From assembly GCA_038210985.1 (NCBI GenBank), contig JBBQWB010000005.1, positions 1-64,000 of the forward strand: 64,000 bases of DNA, read 5' to 3'. Source of the DNA: JAQUGA01 sp038210985 (GTDB lineage: Bacteria > Bacteroidota > Bacteroidia > Bacteroidales > WCHB1-69). The notes beneath the pieces are model-generated. The model saw only the letters and a list, made by a program, of their open reading frames with translations, was not told the DNA's origin and did not search any database. Positions within the stretch are counted from its first letter, which is position 1. Each line of letters begins with the position of its first letter. Position numbers and translations under genes: made by a program. This document shows positions 8,533-16,643 of the stretch, one piece after another.

Positions 8533-11500
8533 GAAAACACCAAGCCGTTTATTTTTAACTAGTTTATTGAATTTCATTTTTTTATTTTTGAGTGCTCAAA
8601 AAACAAATTTTACTCAATATGTAAACCCATTTGTTGGTACAGGTGGACACGGACACGCTTATCCAGGAGCTCAGCTTCCATTTGGCTTTATGCAACTTAG
8701 CCCCGACACTCGTTTAGATGGTTGGGACGGTTGTTCAGCTTATCATTATTCCGATTCGATAATTTATGGATTTTCTCACACACATCTAAGTGGCACAGGT
8801 TGTTCCGATTATGGGGATATATTAATAATGCCATCGGTTGGAATTAAAACTCCTGGAAATTATAATTTTGCTTCTAATTTTTCAAAAAAAACCGAAAAAG
8901 CTAGCCCTGGATACTATTCAGTATTGCTCGAAAAACCTAATGTATTGGTTGAACTTACGGCAACAGAGCGTTGTGGAATGCATAAATATACGTTTCCCAA
9001 AAAAACAGAAAAATTGGTATTTCTCGATTTAAAACATCGCGACGAAGTGTTGGATTCATATATCGAAATAGTTAGCAATACCGAAATTAGGGGAATGCGT
9101 CGCTCCAAAGCTTGGGCAAACGATCAGCATATTTATTTTGTAATTCGATTTTCTAAACCTTTTACCAAAGCTGAAATTTTTAAAGACGATATTATTTGTT
9201 CATCTTCCATTTTTGCTCGTTCGAAAAATGTAAAATCACGATTTATTTTTTCTTCAAAATTAAGAGAACCTCTTTACCTGAAAATTGGAATCTCGGGAGT
9301 AGATACATTAGGAGCTCGCTTAAATTTAGACAAAGAAATGCCAAATTGGGATTTCGAGAAAATAGAACAACAAGCCAATGAAAAATGGAATAAAGAATTG
9401 TCTAAAATTGAAGTGGAAGGTGGAACGGATGAGCAAATGAGGGTGTTTTATTCGGCTTTGTATCATGCATTTTTGTCACCAAATGTGTTTAACGATGTTG
9501 ATGGTAGATACAGAGGACGAGATAATGAAATATACATTGCCAAAGGCTGGAATTATTATACCGTTTTTTCATTGTGGGATACTTACCGAACATTACATCC
9601 TCTTTTAACGCTAATTGACCCAGCAAGAACACTCGATTTTATTAAAACATTTTTAGCTCAATATGAACAGTCGGGATTATTGCCAATGTGGGAATTGTCG
9701 GCTAACGAAACCGATTGCATGATTGGATACCACGCCGTTCCGGTTATTTTTGATGCTTGGAGTAAAGGAATTAAAGACTTTGATATAAATAAGGCATACG
9801 AAGCCATGAAAGCTTCGGCAATGCAAAAAAGATTGGGAATAAGCGAAATGGATATATTGGGTTATATTCCTTCGGATTTGGAGCACGAATCCGTTTCAAA
9901 AACTTTAGAATATGCATTTGATGATTGGTGTATTGCTCAAGTTGCTAAGTCTTTAGGAAACGATGTCGATTATCAATATTTTATAAATCGGGCACAGGCT
10001 TACAAACAAGTTTTTGATAAAAATAGTGGATTTATGCGTCCACGTTTTAATGGAGGCTGGATGAGTCCATTTGACCCAACCGAAGTAAATAATAATTATA
10101 CCGAAGCAAATTCTTGGCAATATTCGTTTTATGTTCCTCATGATATCGGGACATTTATTCAGTTAATGGGCGGAAATAAAGATTTTGAAGCCAAACTCGA
10201 TGCCTTGTTTGAAGCTAAAGAATCGCTTAGCGGACGGGGTCAAGTGGATATCACTGGATTAATTGGTCAATATGCTCACGGAAACGAACCCAGTCACCAC
10301 ATTGCGTATTTATACAATTTTGTGGGAGCTCCCGAAAAAACACAGTTTTACGTTCGTAAAATTATGAACGATTTTTATACGTCAAAACCCGATGGACTTT
10401 GCGGAAACGAAGATTGCGGGCAAATGTCGGCATGGTTGGTAATGAGTGCAATGGGATTTTATCCAGTAACACCTGGCGTAAATTATTATTGCATTGGTTC
10501 GCCTTGGTTTAAAAAAGTAAAAATAAACTTGCCAAGTGGAAAGGTTTTCACGATAGATGCACCAAATAATTCGGAATCAAATATTTACATTAAATCTGCA
10601 AAAGTTAATGGCGTTGTAAATTTGTCTTCTTTTCTGTTATTTGAGGATATTGAAAAGGGTAGCACTTTGTATTTGGAAATGACAGATAAAAAGGGCTCAA
10701 ATTTTGGCAAACAAATCGAACACATTCCTACTACCAAAATTTTAGGTGAATTATTTTGGGTAAGTCCAATTATTAATGCTGCTTCTCGAACATTTGTCGA
10801 TAGCATTTTAGTGGACATTACAAATCCAAACCAAGATGGAAAATCGCTTATTTATTATTCTACCAACGATTCAAATAAATTGGAAATGATAGAGGAGAAA
10901 TCTGCATTTCCCAAGTCAAATATTTATTACACCATAGATGGAACCATTCCTAATCGAGAATCTAAAATTGCAACAAAAGTATTTTATATTCATTCAACTA
11001 CTGAAATTAAATCCATAATAATTGCCGATAATGGCAAACAAAGTTTAATTACGGAAGCAAAATTTTATTTACTACCTAAAAACGTAAGTGTAAAATTAAC
11101 ATATCCTTTCAATCCGCAATATAATGCAGGTGGAGCCGAAGGTTTGGTGGATGGAATTCGCGGAACCACAAATTGGAGATTGGGAAATTGGCAGGGATAT
11201 CAAGAGGCAGACTTTGAAGTAGTAATAGATTATGGTAGCGATAAAATGATTAAAACCATTGGTGCTGGTTTTTTACAAGATGCGAAATCGTGGATTTGGA
11301 TGCCAACAGAAGTTGAGTATTATACTTCTAAGGATGGTAAAACTTTTGATTTTGCCGGAAAAATTAATAATGAAATTGCTCAAGATGATTTTGAAATACA
11401 AACGCTCGATTTTCAATTCAATCTAGAAAAGCAAACTTCTGCTAGGTTTATTAAAGTAAAGGCTAAAAATATCGGAAATATTTCTAACTGGCATCCTGGT

Positions 11501-11554
11501 TTTGGTTTTAGAGGGTTTATTTTTGTAGATGAGGTTTGGATATTGTCAAAGTAG
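8531..11554 (+). CDS. Glycoside hydrolase family 92 alpha-mannosidase with C-terminal binding modules
   Basis: This 1007-aa protein has a signal peptide ending near SAQ (residue 23). The GH92 hallmarks are all present: VNPFVGTGGHGHAYPGAQLP at the N-terminus, SHTHLSGTG, YTEANSWQY with VPHD (about 523-538), GNEPSHH (584-590) and CGNEDCGQMSAW (624-635). In characterised members these last regions carry the catalytic acid and base and calcium ligands. Such enzymes are calcium-dependent exo-alpha-mannosidases. Beyond the usual GH92 length (about residue 740) there are two extra parts: a chitobiase C-terminal-like segment (IYYTIDGTIP, about 775-840) and a discoidin (F5/8 type C)-like module (about 855-1007). 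These probably bind glycan. It is the last gene of the mannoside operon, preceded by a 14-bp triplicated repeat. Confidence 0.93.
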   Translation: MKTPSRLFLTSLLNFIFLFLSAQKTNFTQYVNPFVGTGGHGHAYPGAQLPFGFMQLSPDTRLDGWDGCSAYHYSDSIIYGFSHTHLSGTGCSDYGDILIMPSVGIKTPGNYNFASNFSKKTEKASPGYYSVLLEKPNVLVELTATERCGMHKYTFPKKTEKLVFLDLKHRDEVLDSYIEIVSNTEIRGMRRSKAWANDQHIYFVIRFSKPFTKAEIFKDDIICSSSIFARSKNVKSRFIFSSKLREPLYLKIGISGVDTLGARLNLDKEMPNWDFEKIEQQANEKWNKELSKIEVEGGTDEQMRVFYSALYHAFLSPNVFNDVDGRYRGRDNEIYIAKGWNYYTVFSLWDTYRTLHPLLTLIDPARTLDFIKTFLAQYEQSGLLPMWELSANETDCMIGYHAVPVIFDAWSKGIKDFDINKAYEAMKASAMQKRLGISEMDILGYIPSDLEHESVSKTLEYAFDDWCIAQVAKSLGNDVDYQYFINRAQAYKQVFDKNSGFMRPRFNGGWMSPFDPTEVNNNYTEANSWQYSFYVPHDIGTFIQLMGGNKDFEAKLDALFEAKESLSGRGQVDITGLIGQYAHGNEPSHHIAYLYNFVGAPEKTQFYVRKIMNDFYTSKPDGLCGNEDCGQMSAWLVMSAMGFYPVTPGVNYYCIGSPWFKKVKINLPSGKVFTIDAPNNSESNIYIKSAKVNGVVNLSSFLLFEDIEKGSTLYLEMTDKKGSNFGKQIEHIPTTKILGELFWVSPIINAASRTFVDSILVDITNPNQDGKSLIYYSTNDSNKLEMIEEKSAFPKSNIYYTIDGTIPNRESKIATKVFYIHSTTEIKSIIIADNGKQSLITEAKFYLLPKNVSVKLTYPFNPQYNAGGAEGLVDGIRGTTNWRLGNWQGYQEADFEVVIDYGSDKMIKTIGAGFLQDAKSWIWMPTEVEYYTSKDGKTFDFAGKINNEIAQDDFEIQTLDFQFNLEKQTSARFIKVKAKNIGNISNWHPGFGFRGFIFVDEVWILSK

Positions 11555-11575
11555 TGTCTTGATTGAGTTATAGAA

Positions 11576-11616
11576 GGTATAATAGATTCCTCACTGCGTT
11601 CTGAATCTATTATACC
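11576..11616. terminator. 14-bp perfect inverted repeat after the GH92 gene
   Basis: GGTATAATAGATTC (11576-11589) pairs perfectly with GAATCTATTATACC (11603-11616) across a 13-nt loop, 21 bp after the GH92 stop. There is no T tract, so intrinsic termination is unproven. It may instead stabilise the operon's 3' end. The loop text resembles part of repeat family C (GATTCCTCACT). Confidence 0.45.
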
Positions 11617-11620
11617 GAAG

Positions 11621-11703
11621 AGCTAGTTCGGATTTGCAATCCGAACAAACAAAAAACTGCTTGGATTACGTTAAGCTCGGATTGCAAATCCGAGCAAACC
11701 GAA
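11621..11703. repeat. Interspersed repeat family A, copy 1 (double hairpin)
   Basis: Two near-identical hairpins lie in opposite orientation. GTTCGGATT and AATCCGAAC flank a TGC loop, and GCTCGGATT and AATCCGAGC flank a GCA loop; about 25 nt separate them. The same arrangement recurs at 56440-56515 and 63803-63883, and a single hairpin at 47451-47482. It is located 3' of the GH92 gene. Confidence 0.85.
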
Positions 11704-11805
11704 CACCTAAATAAATTAACAGTATATGCTTTTGTTTCAGGTTATTATAAAATTCTGTCTTTGGTAACGAAACGAAGTGGAGTGAGGAATCACTTATATC
11801 GAAGA

Positions 11806-11877
11806 ACTGGTTCGCCACGGCGAAGTCGAAGCATCCGCAGTCTCCTTCTACTTCGCCGTGGCGAATCAGGATGGTTG
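11806..11877. repeat. Interspersed repeat family B, copy 1 (inverted pair)
   Basis: TTCGCCACGGCGAAGT (11811-11826) and its exact reverse complement (11850-11865) flank a 23-nt loop that contains GCATCCGCAGTC. The copies at 21921, 56242 and 63884 carry one arm only, so this copy looks like two family B units in inverted orientation. Confidence 0.85.
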
Positions 11878-11975
11878 CTCTTGATAAAACCCCAATATAT
11901 ATCAGTATGTCAATGTATTATAAGGTTTAGACATTGTTAATAAAACGTAGTGCGATGATAAATTTAAAACAAAAG

Positions 11976-12123
11976 TGTTGTTTGTAAACAACAAAAAGTA
12001 ATATAAATTGTTGTGTTAATACAACAATAAAAGATATAAACGTTGTGAACAAACAACAGAAAAATATTAAAAATAACTAATACAAACAACAAAAAATAAA
12101 TTAAAATAACATATAGATACAAC
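11976..12123. promoter_or_regulatory. Phased ACAAC array upstream of the ATPase gene
   Basis: ACAAC occurs at 11988, 12021, 12053, 12086 and 12119, giving start-to-start spacing of 33, 32, 33 and 33 bp. The first three are right halves of palindromes: TGTTGTTTGTAAACAACA (11976-11993), TTGTTGTGTTAATACAACAA (12008-12027) and GTTGT-6-ACAAC (12042-12057). The last two are half sites. The array ends 10 bp before a TAATTTTG -7 element. Three helical turns of spacing would put every site on the same DNA face, as expected for cooperative binding by one regulator. The binding protein is not known. Confidence 0.6.
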
Positions 12124-12132
12124 AAAAAGCAT

Positions 12133-12140
12133 TAATTTTG
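12133..12140 (+). promoter_or_regulatory. Putative -7 element of the ATPase gene
   Basis: TAATTTTG matches TAnnTTTG, 20 bp before the ATG at 12161 and immediately after the phased ACAAC array. No -33 TTG is clear; the ACAAC site at 12119 lies close to where RNA polymerase would contact the -33 region. Confidence 0.5.
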
Positions 12141-12160
12141 TGGTATGAAAACAATGTATT

Positions 12161-13357
12161 ATGGAGCAGTTAATTAAATTTTCGCAAATAAAAGTTAGTA
12201 AAACGAATTTCAATTTCACTAGATATTTGCTAGATACCATCGAGTGGAGCGACCGACTTATTGGCATTAAAGGGTCGAGGGGAGTTGGAAAAACTACCCT
12301 TATGCTCCAGCGCTTAAAAAAAGAGTATGGCAATTCAACCCAAGCAATGTATGTGTCATTAGATGACTTTTATTTTACAAAACACCGATTTTTTGATTTT
12401 GCCGAACAATTTTACATCATGGGAGGAAGAGTTTTATTTGTGGATGAAGTTCATCGGTATCCTAATTGGTCACTCGAAATTAAAAATCTTTACGATGTAT
12501 ATGACGAATTAAAAATAGTTTTTTCTGGATCATCGGCTTTACAGATTCAAAAAGCAGATGGTGATTTGAGCCGAAGAGCTGCCATTTATAATTTGCATGA
12601 ATTGTCGTTTAGAGAATATTTATTATTGTCAAATAAAATGTCGTATAAATCATTCAGTTTAAATGATATTTTAACTAATCATCCCGAAATTGCGATGGAT
12701 ATTTCAAAGCAAGTTGTCATCATTCCACTTTTTAATCAATATCTTCGCGAAGGTTTATACCCTTTTTTTATGGAAGCAAAGGGACAGTTTTATGATCGTT
12801 TAATAAATACCATAAACACAATTATCGAAAGTGATTTGCAAATTATTGAAAATATAAACTACCAAACTACTTATAAACTTCGTCAATTGGTTGCTGTTCT
12901 TGCGGATAGTGTGCCTTTTAAGGTAAATATTTCGGAATTAAGTCGTAAAGTTGAGATGAGTCGAGATTTATTGTTGCGATTGATTATTTCCTTAGATAGA
13001 GCAAATCTTATAAAAACCTTACAAATAGAGGGTTCAGCCATAGGGTATTTAACAAAACCTGATAAAATATACTTAAATAATACCGAATTGTTATTTGCTT
13101 TACATAGTGGTAAAGAAAATTTTGAAGGAACCGTTCGAGAAACTTTTTTTATGAATCAAATGATTCAGTCGCATAATGTTAAATCGTCAAAAACGGGTGA
13201 TTTTTTAATTGATGAGCAATTCACATTTGAGGTGGGTGGTGCTAAAAAAAGTTTTAATCAAATTGCAGGCATCGATAAATCCTATGTGGTAGCCGATAAT
13301 ATCGAACTTGGCTACGGTAATAAAATTCCACTTTGGTTGTTCGGATTTATGTATTAA
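12161..13357 (+). CDS. AAA_14/DUF4143-type ATP-binding protein
   Basis: This 398-aa protein has Walker A GSRGVGKTT (38-46), Walker B VLFVDEVH (91-98), a sensor-1-like IVFSGSS (119-125) and the LSRRAAIYNLHELSFREYL stretch that marks the AAA_14 family. The C-terminal half has a winged-helix-like segment (about 245-300). It ends with a nuclease-like FEVGGAKKSFNQIAGI region, typical of the DUF4143/DUF234 part. Genes of this type are common in Bacteroidota and archaea and often multicopy. Their role is not established, though links to mobile elements and defence have been suggested. It stands alone (no overlap; 59 bp to the hydrolase) behind an unusual array of ACAAC motifs, which suggests tight or self-regulation. 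Confidence 0.88.
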   Translation: MEQLIKFSQIKVSKTNFNFTRYLLDTIEWSDRLIGIKGSRGVGKTTLMLQRLKKEYGNSTQAMYVSLDDFYFTKHRFFDFAEQFYIMGGRVLFVDEVHRYPNWSLEIKNLYDVYDELKIVFSGSSALQIQKADGDLSRRAAIYNLHELSFREYLLLSNKMSYKSFSLNDILTNHPEIAMDISKQVVIIPLFNQYLREGLYPFFMEAKGQFYDRLINTINTIIESDLQIIENINYQTTYKLRQLVAVLADSVPFKVNISELSRKVEMSRDLLLRLIISLDRANLIKTLQIEGSAIGYLTKPDKIYLNNTELLFALHSGKENFEGTVRETFFMNQMIQSHNVKSSKTGDFLIDEQFTFEVGGAKKSFNQIAGIDKSYVVADNIELGYGNKIPLWLFGFMY

Positions 13358-13416
13358 TAATTATTTCGATAATTTTCGTCATAGTAAAAGACCAATAATA
13401 AATGATCTAAAATTAG

Positions 13417-14358
13417 ATGACTAAAAAAAAATTAAAAGGGACGATACTGTTAATTTGGGTGGCTTTTTTAATGCTTAACATAATTGCGTGTTTTCATGCA
13501 TACAAGTTCACGCATTTTTCGGATGAGATTGGCGAAAAATCGAAAGATCCGCAAAAATTATCCTCCTTTGAAAAAATTAAAACATTGATGTTTGGTATCG
13601 ACAATCCAAGACCAACAAACAATTTACGTCCAACCCAGCCATTCGAAACCATAAAATTAAAAGGCACCAAAGAAATCGAATGTTGGAGTATAAAAGTCGA
13701 TAGTTCTAAAGGAACAGTAGTTTTGTTTCATGGTTTTAGCGGGCAAAAATCTTCGATGTTGGATAAGTCAGATGAGTTTATTAAACTTGGGTATAGTACA
13801 TTTTTGGTTGATTTTATGGGCTCAGGAGGTTCGGAAGGCAATCAAACTACTTTGGGCTTTTTTGAAGCCGAACAAGTGAAATCCTGTTTCGACTATTTAG
13901 TTGAAAAAGGAGAAAAAAATATTTGTTTATTTGGAACATCTATGGGAGCTGTTGCCATTTTAAAAGCCATGGATGAATTCAAATTAAAGCCTGCAACCAT
14001 AATTATCGAATGCCCTTTTGGTTCGACGTACGAAACTGTTTGTGCACGGTTTCACAACATGAATATTCCTGCTTTTCCAATGGTAAGTTTACTGGTGTTT
14101 TGGGGTGGTTTGCAAAATGGTTTTTGGGCATTTAATCACAATCCAACCAAATATGCAAAAAATGTAAATTACCCAACTTTATTATTTTATGGCGAAAAAG
14201 ATGAAAAAGTAAGCCGAAATGAAGTTAACGAAATCTTTGCTAATTTAAATGGAAAAAAGAAACTAGTAACTTTTCCTTTAGCATGGCACGAGAATTATCT
14301 ATTAAAATACAAGGAAAAATGGGTTTTTGAAACGGAGGCTTTTTTGACAAATCAATAA
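13417..14358 (+). CDS. Alpha/beta hydrolase, membrane-anchored
   Basis: This 313-aa protein begins with one hydrophobic helix (residues about 8-27) that anchors or exports it. The fold is shown by VLFHGFSGQ (oxyanion region, 102-110), the nucleophile elbow GTSMG with Ser175, an acid in YGEKDEKV (about 266-273) and a catalytic His in AWHENY near the C-terminus. It resembles the BAAT/acyl-CoA thioesterase and DUF1749-like serine hydrolases seen in Bacteroidota, but the substrate cannot be read from sequence. It follows the ATPase gene by 59 bp, and an AT-rich hairpin (AATTAT-TTCG-ATAATT, 13359-13374) lies between, so cotranscription is uncertain. Confidence 0.85.
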   Translation: MTKKKLKGTILLIWVAFLMLNIIACFHAYKFTHFSDEIGEKSKDPQKLSSFEKIKTLMFGIDNPRPTNNLRPTQPFETIKLKGTKEIECWSIKVDSSKGTVVLFHGFSGQKSSMLDKSDEFIKLGYSTFLVDFMGSGGSEGNQTTLGFFEAEQVKSCFDYLVEKGEKNICLFGTSMGAVAILKAMDEFKLKPATIIIECPFGSTYETVCARFHNMNIPAFPMVSLLVFWGGLQNGFWAFNHNPTKYAKNVNYPTLLFYGEKDEKVSRNEVNEIFANLNGKKKLVTFPLAWHENYLLKYKEKWVFETEAFLTNQ

Positions 14359-14375
14359 ATAAAAGAACTTTTATT
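14358..14375. terminator. Weak AT-only hairpin after the hydrolase gene
   Basis: AATAAAAG (14358-14365) and CTTTTATT (14368-14375) form a perfect 8-bp stem with a 2-nt loop, starting in the stop codon. The stem is almost pure AT, so its termination strength is doubtful. Confidence 0.25.
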
Positions 14376-14471
14376 GCAACTAATTTGTTAAAATTATCGT
14401 CCAAAATGAATTCTATATTAATTATTTATTTGAAATTAAATTATTATATTCATAAAACTGAATTTATTTTT

Positions 14472-14479
14472 TAAATTTG
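14472..14479 (+). promoter_or_regulatory. Putative -7 element of the envelope redox cluster
   Basis: TAAATTTG matches TAnnTTTG, 18 bp upstream of the ATG at 14498. It would drive the five-gene unit ending at 18098. No clear -33 element is visible. Confidence 0.45.
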
Positions 14480-14497
14480 CTCATAAAAACATACTAA

Positions 14498-14863
14498 ATG
14501 AAAATTTTAATATTTAGTTTCACACTAACTTTAATTGTTTTTTTATTTTCTTCTTGTCGTTCCGAAAGTGAAGAAAAATATTTTAGCAGTTTGGTGGCAA
14601 TTCACACCTGTGATACAATATCTGTTACTTACAATAATCAAATTAAAGCAATTTTCGAATCAAAATGTTTAGAATGTCATACCGCTGGTGCTGTTGCGGG
14701 TTGCGATTTAGATTCGTACGAACATTCAACTAGTTATATTCAATCAACCCAGCCAATCTCTAGGTTATACGATTATGTTAAAAACAACGACCATCAAGGC
14801 GTTATTTTAGACACGTGCAGTTTAAAACAATTAGCCAAATGGATGCTAAATCCAGCTCCTTAA
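14498..14863 (+). CDS. Lipoprotein with single haem c-binding motif
   Basis: This 121-aa protein has a lipoprotein signal peptide (TLIVFLFSSC, lipobox Cys at about residue 20). A CXXCH motif (CLECH) follows in IKAIFESKCLECHTAG. The pattern IFESKC-CH, a later SRLYDYV and a C-terminal LAKWM resembles the small cytochrome domains of the Planctomycete cytochrome C type, where the last helix carries the W. It would sit on the outer or inner membrane and carry electrons. It is the first gene of a tight five-gene unit (gaps 25, 15, 6 and 3 bp) ending in a polyferredoxin, which supports a redox role. The distal haem ligand is not certain; Met in KWMLNP is a candidate. Confidence 0.8.
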   Translation: MKILIFSFTLTLIVFLFSSCRSESEEKYFSSLVAIHTCDTISVTYNNQIKAIFESKCLECHTAGAVAGCDLDSYEHSTSYIQSTQPISRLYDYVKNNDHQGVILDTCSLKQLAKWMLNPAP

Positions 14864-14888
14864 AATTTAAAACTAAATTTAAAATTTT

Positions 14889-15764
14889 ATGCGTAAACTA
14901 GCTTTCGTATGCATCGCTTTATTACTGTTTGTTTTAACTTATGCTCAAGATAGCATTCCTATCGTTGATGATTTTGGCAACGACTCACCCATTATCGATA
15001 AAACATTTCCGACTATTCAAATTTTTAATTTTCCGACTACCGATGTTTTGACAAAAGGTGAAATGAAAGTACATATTGGTCATCGTATGGGTGAAATTAG
15101 TACTGGAATAGATGGGCTTTTTGGTCTATTTACAGCCAATTCACGTATTGGTGCCGATATGGGTTTAATCAAAAACGTAACTATTGGAATTGGCTCAACT
15201 AGTCAGCAAAAAAATTACGACGCATACCTAAAGTATCGCATAATTCAACAAGGAAATCACAAAATGCCTTTTACTGTTTCATTACTTTCAGATATTTTGG
15301 TTACGAATGCGAGTGTTAATTATCCGGATGGAAAAGATGAATTATGGCGAAAATTGTCTTATTTTTCCACGTTAATGTTATCGCGAAAGTTTTCCGAAAA
15401 GTTTTCAGCTCAGCTCTCTTTTGATGTAATTCATAAAAATTTGGTGGCTACTTCGGATGATAAAAACACCATGTTTTCGGGTGGATTAGCTTTAAATTAT
15501 AAACTAAATAGAATTTGGTATTTAGCAGGCGAATACAACTATTTTCCAAAAGATCAAATAAATTCAGTTCATGTTTCAAGCAACCAAATTTCATTAGGAT
15601 TTCAAATTCACACTGGACCTCGCCATGTATTTCAAATTTTCATTTCAAATTCGGGAGGACTTAACGAAAGTAAAATTATTACCGAAACTCTTCATCAAGG
15701 TAAAATGAATCCAAGTCATATCCGAATTTGTTTCAATATCCCAACTACATTCAAATTATATTAA
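14889..15764 (+). CDS. DUF5777-like outer-membrane beta-barrel protein
   Basis: This 291-aa protein has a signal peptide (LAFVCIALLLFVLTYAQ). The body alternates amphipathic strands and contains the KGEMKVHIGHRMGEISTGID and NVTIGIGSTSQQKNYDAYLK segments that I associate with the DUF5777 barrel family of Bacteroidota. It ends ICFNIPTTFKLY, an aromatic C-terminus typical of outer-membrane barrels. It is probably a pore or scaffold for the neighbouring haem lipoprotein. It is second in the unit 14498-18098, 25 bp after the cytochrome gene and 15 bp before a T9SS cargo gene. The family assignment is from memory of the motif; the barrel call is firmer. Confidence 0.72.
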   Translation: MRKLAFVCIALLLFVLTYAQDSIPIVDDFGNDSPIIDKTFPTIQIFNFPTTDVLTKGEMKVHIGHRMGEISTGIDGLFGLFTANSRIGADMGLIKNVTIGIGSTSQQKNYDAYLKYRIIQQGNHKMPFTVSLLSDILVTNASVNYPDGKDELWRKLSYFSTLMLSRKFSEKFSAQLSFDVIHKNLVATSDDKNTMFSGGLALNYKLNRIWYLAGEYNYFPKDQINSVHVSSNQISLGFQIHTGPRHVFQIFISNSGGLNESKIITETLHQGKMNPSHIRICFNIPTTFKLY

Positions 15765-15779
15765 TCAAAAACTTATTTT

Positions 15780-16637
15780 ATGAAAAAACTCATCTTTTTA
15801 TTTTGTATGACTCTTTTAGCTAATGGATTAGTATTTGCCGAATTTATTAGTAATAACAGCATAAGTAAACCAAAGTCAAACAAGCCCGAAGTTATTTCGG
15901 TGTTAAATCAAGGCGATACTACTATGCTATTTCAGGTAAAAACTGTAACGTATAATGGACAATATGGTCCTCGGCATGTGTTTGCAATTTGGATTACTAA
16001 CGAAAGCGATCAATATATTACAAGCTTAAAAGTTAGAGCAGCAACGTACAAAGCGAAGCTTAACAAATGGAAAACATACTCGGGAGGAGTTGTGCCAGTT
16101 GATGCCATAAGTGGACCTACTCTTACTACTCATCAAACTCATGTGGTTGCTTGGAACGGCAAAAATGTTAATGGTTCAGTTGTTCCCGATGGAAACTACC
16201 GTGTTTATGTGGAGTTTAATGAAACAAATAATACTTCTGGAAATCCTAATACATACGTTACATTTACCAAAGGAGCATCAAATCAACACCTAACACCTGC
16301 CAATACAAGCTATTTTCAAAATATGGATTTGCAGTTTTTTACTCCAACTAGTATTTCAAATTTTGAATCTGAAAAAAGCATTTCTTTTTCAGTATCTCCT
16401 AATCCGGTAAAAGAAGTTGCTCAAATTCAGGTAATCCTATTTAAATCAGAAAGAGTAAGTATTGATATTTATTCCATTAATGGAATAATGGTTCATTCAT
16501 TCCAAGCAAATGTTTATCCCGAAGGACAACATGCTTTTTTATGGTATCCATTCGACTCGGATGTTAAAAGCGGTACATATTTTGCAAGACTCACCGCCGG
16601 AAAATCCGTTAAAATTCAAAAAATCATCGTTAAATAA
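15780..16637 (+). CDS. T9SS type A cargo protein with DUF2271-like domain
   Basis: This 285-aa protein has a signal peptide (KLIFLFCMTLLANGLVFAE). Residues about 50-190 (PRHVFAIWITNES, VRAATYKAKLNKWKTYSGG, VVAWNGKNVNGSVVPDGNYR) resemble DUF2271, a FlgD-Ig-like periplasmic domain often found beside flavin- and iron-sulfur redox proteins. The C-terminal 80 residues (SVSPNPVKEVAQIQV to KIQKIIVK) are a type A T9SS sorting domain, so the protein is expected on the cell surface or outside. It lies between the barrel gene and a small secreted protein in a redox-looking unit. Partner and substrate are unknown. Confidence 0.8.
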   Translation: MKKLIFLFCMTLLANGLVFAEFISNNSISKPKSNKPEVISVLNQGDTTMLFQVKTVTYNGQYGPRHVFAIWITNESDQYITSLKVRAATYKAKLNKWKTYSGGVVPVDAISGPTLTTHQTHVVAWNGKNVNGSVVPDGNYRVYVEFNETNNTSGNPNTYVTFTKGASNQHLTPANTSYFQNMDLQFFTPTSISNFESEKSISFSVSPNPVKEVAQIQVILFKSERVSIDIYSINGIMVHSFQANVYPEGQHAFLWYPFDSDVKSGTYFARLTAGKSVKIQKIIVK

Positions 16638-16643
16638 TACATT

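Larger units (their letters stand above)
11555..12160. other. Repeat-rich spacer between the mannoside operon and the ATPase gene
   Basis: No gene is visible in these 606 bp. They hold, in order, a 14-bp inverted repeat, a family A double hairpin, a family B inverted pair, and an AT-rich region with five regularly spaced ACAAC motifs leading into the promoter of the ATPase gene. Each is listed separately. Confidence 0.8.

Noticed and set aside
11976..12123. CRISPR array
   Set aside because: The period of 33 bp and palindromic motifs recall CRISPR, but only 5-6 bases repeat, the rest is unrelated AT-rich DNA, and no cas gene is nearby.
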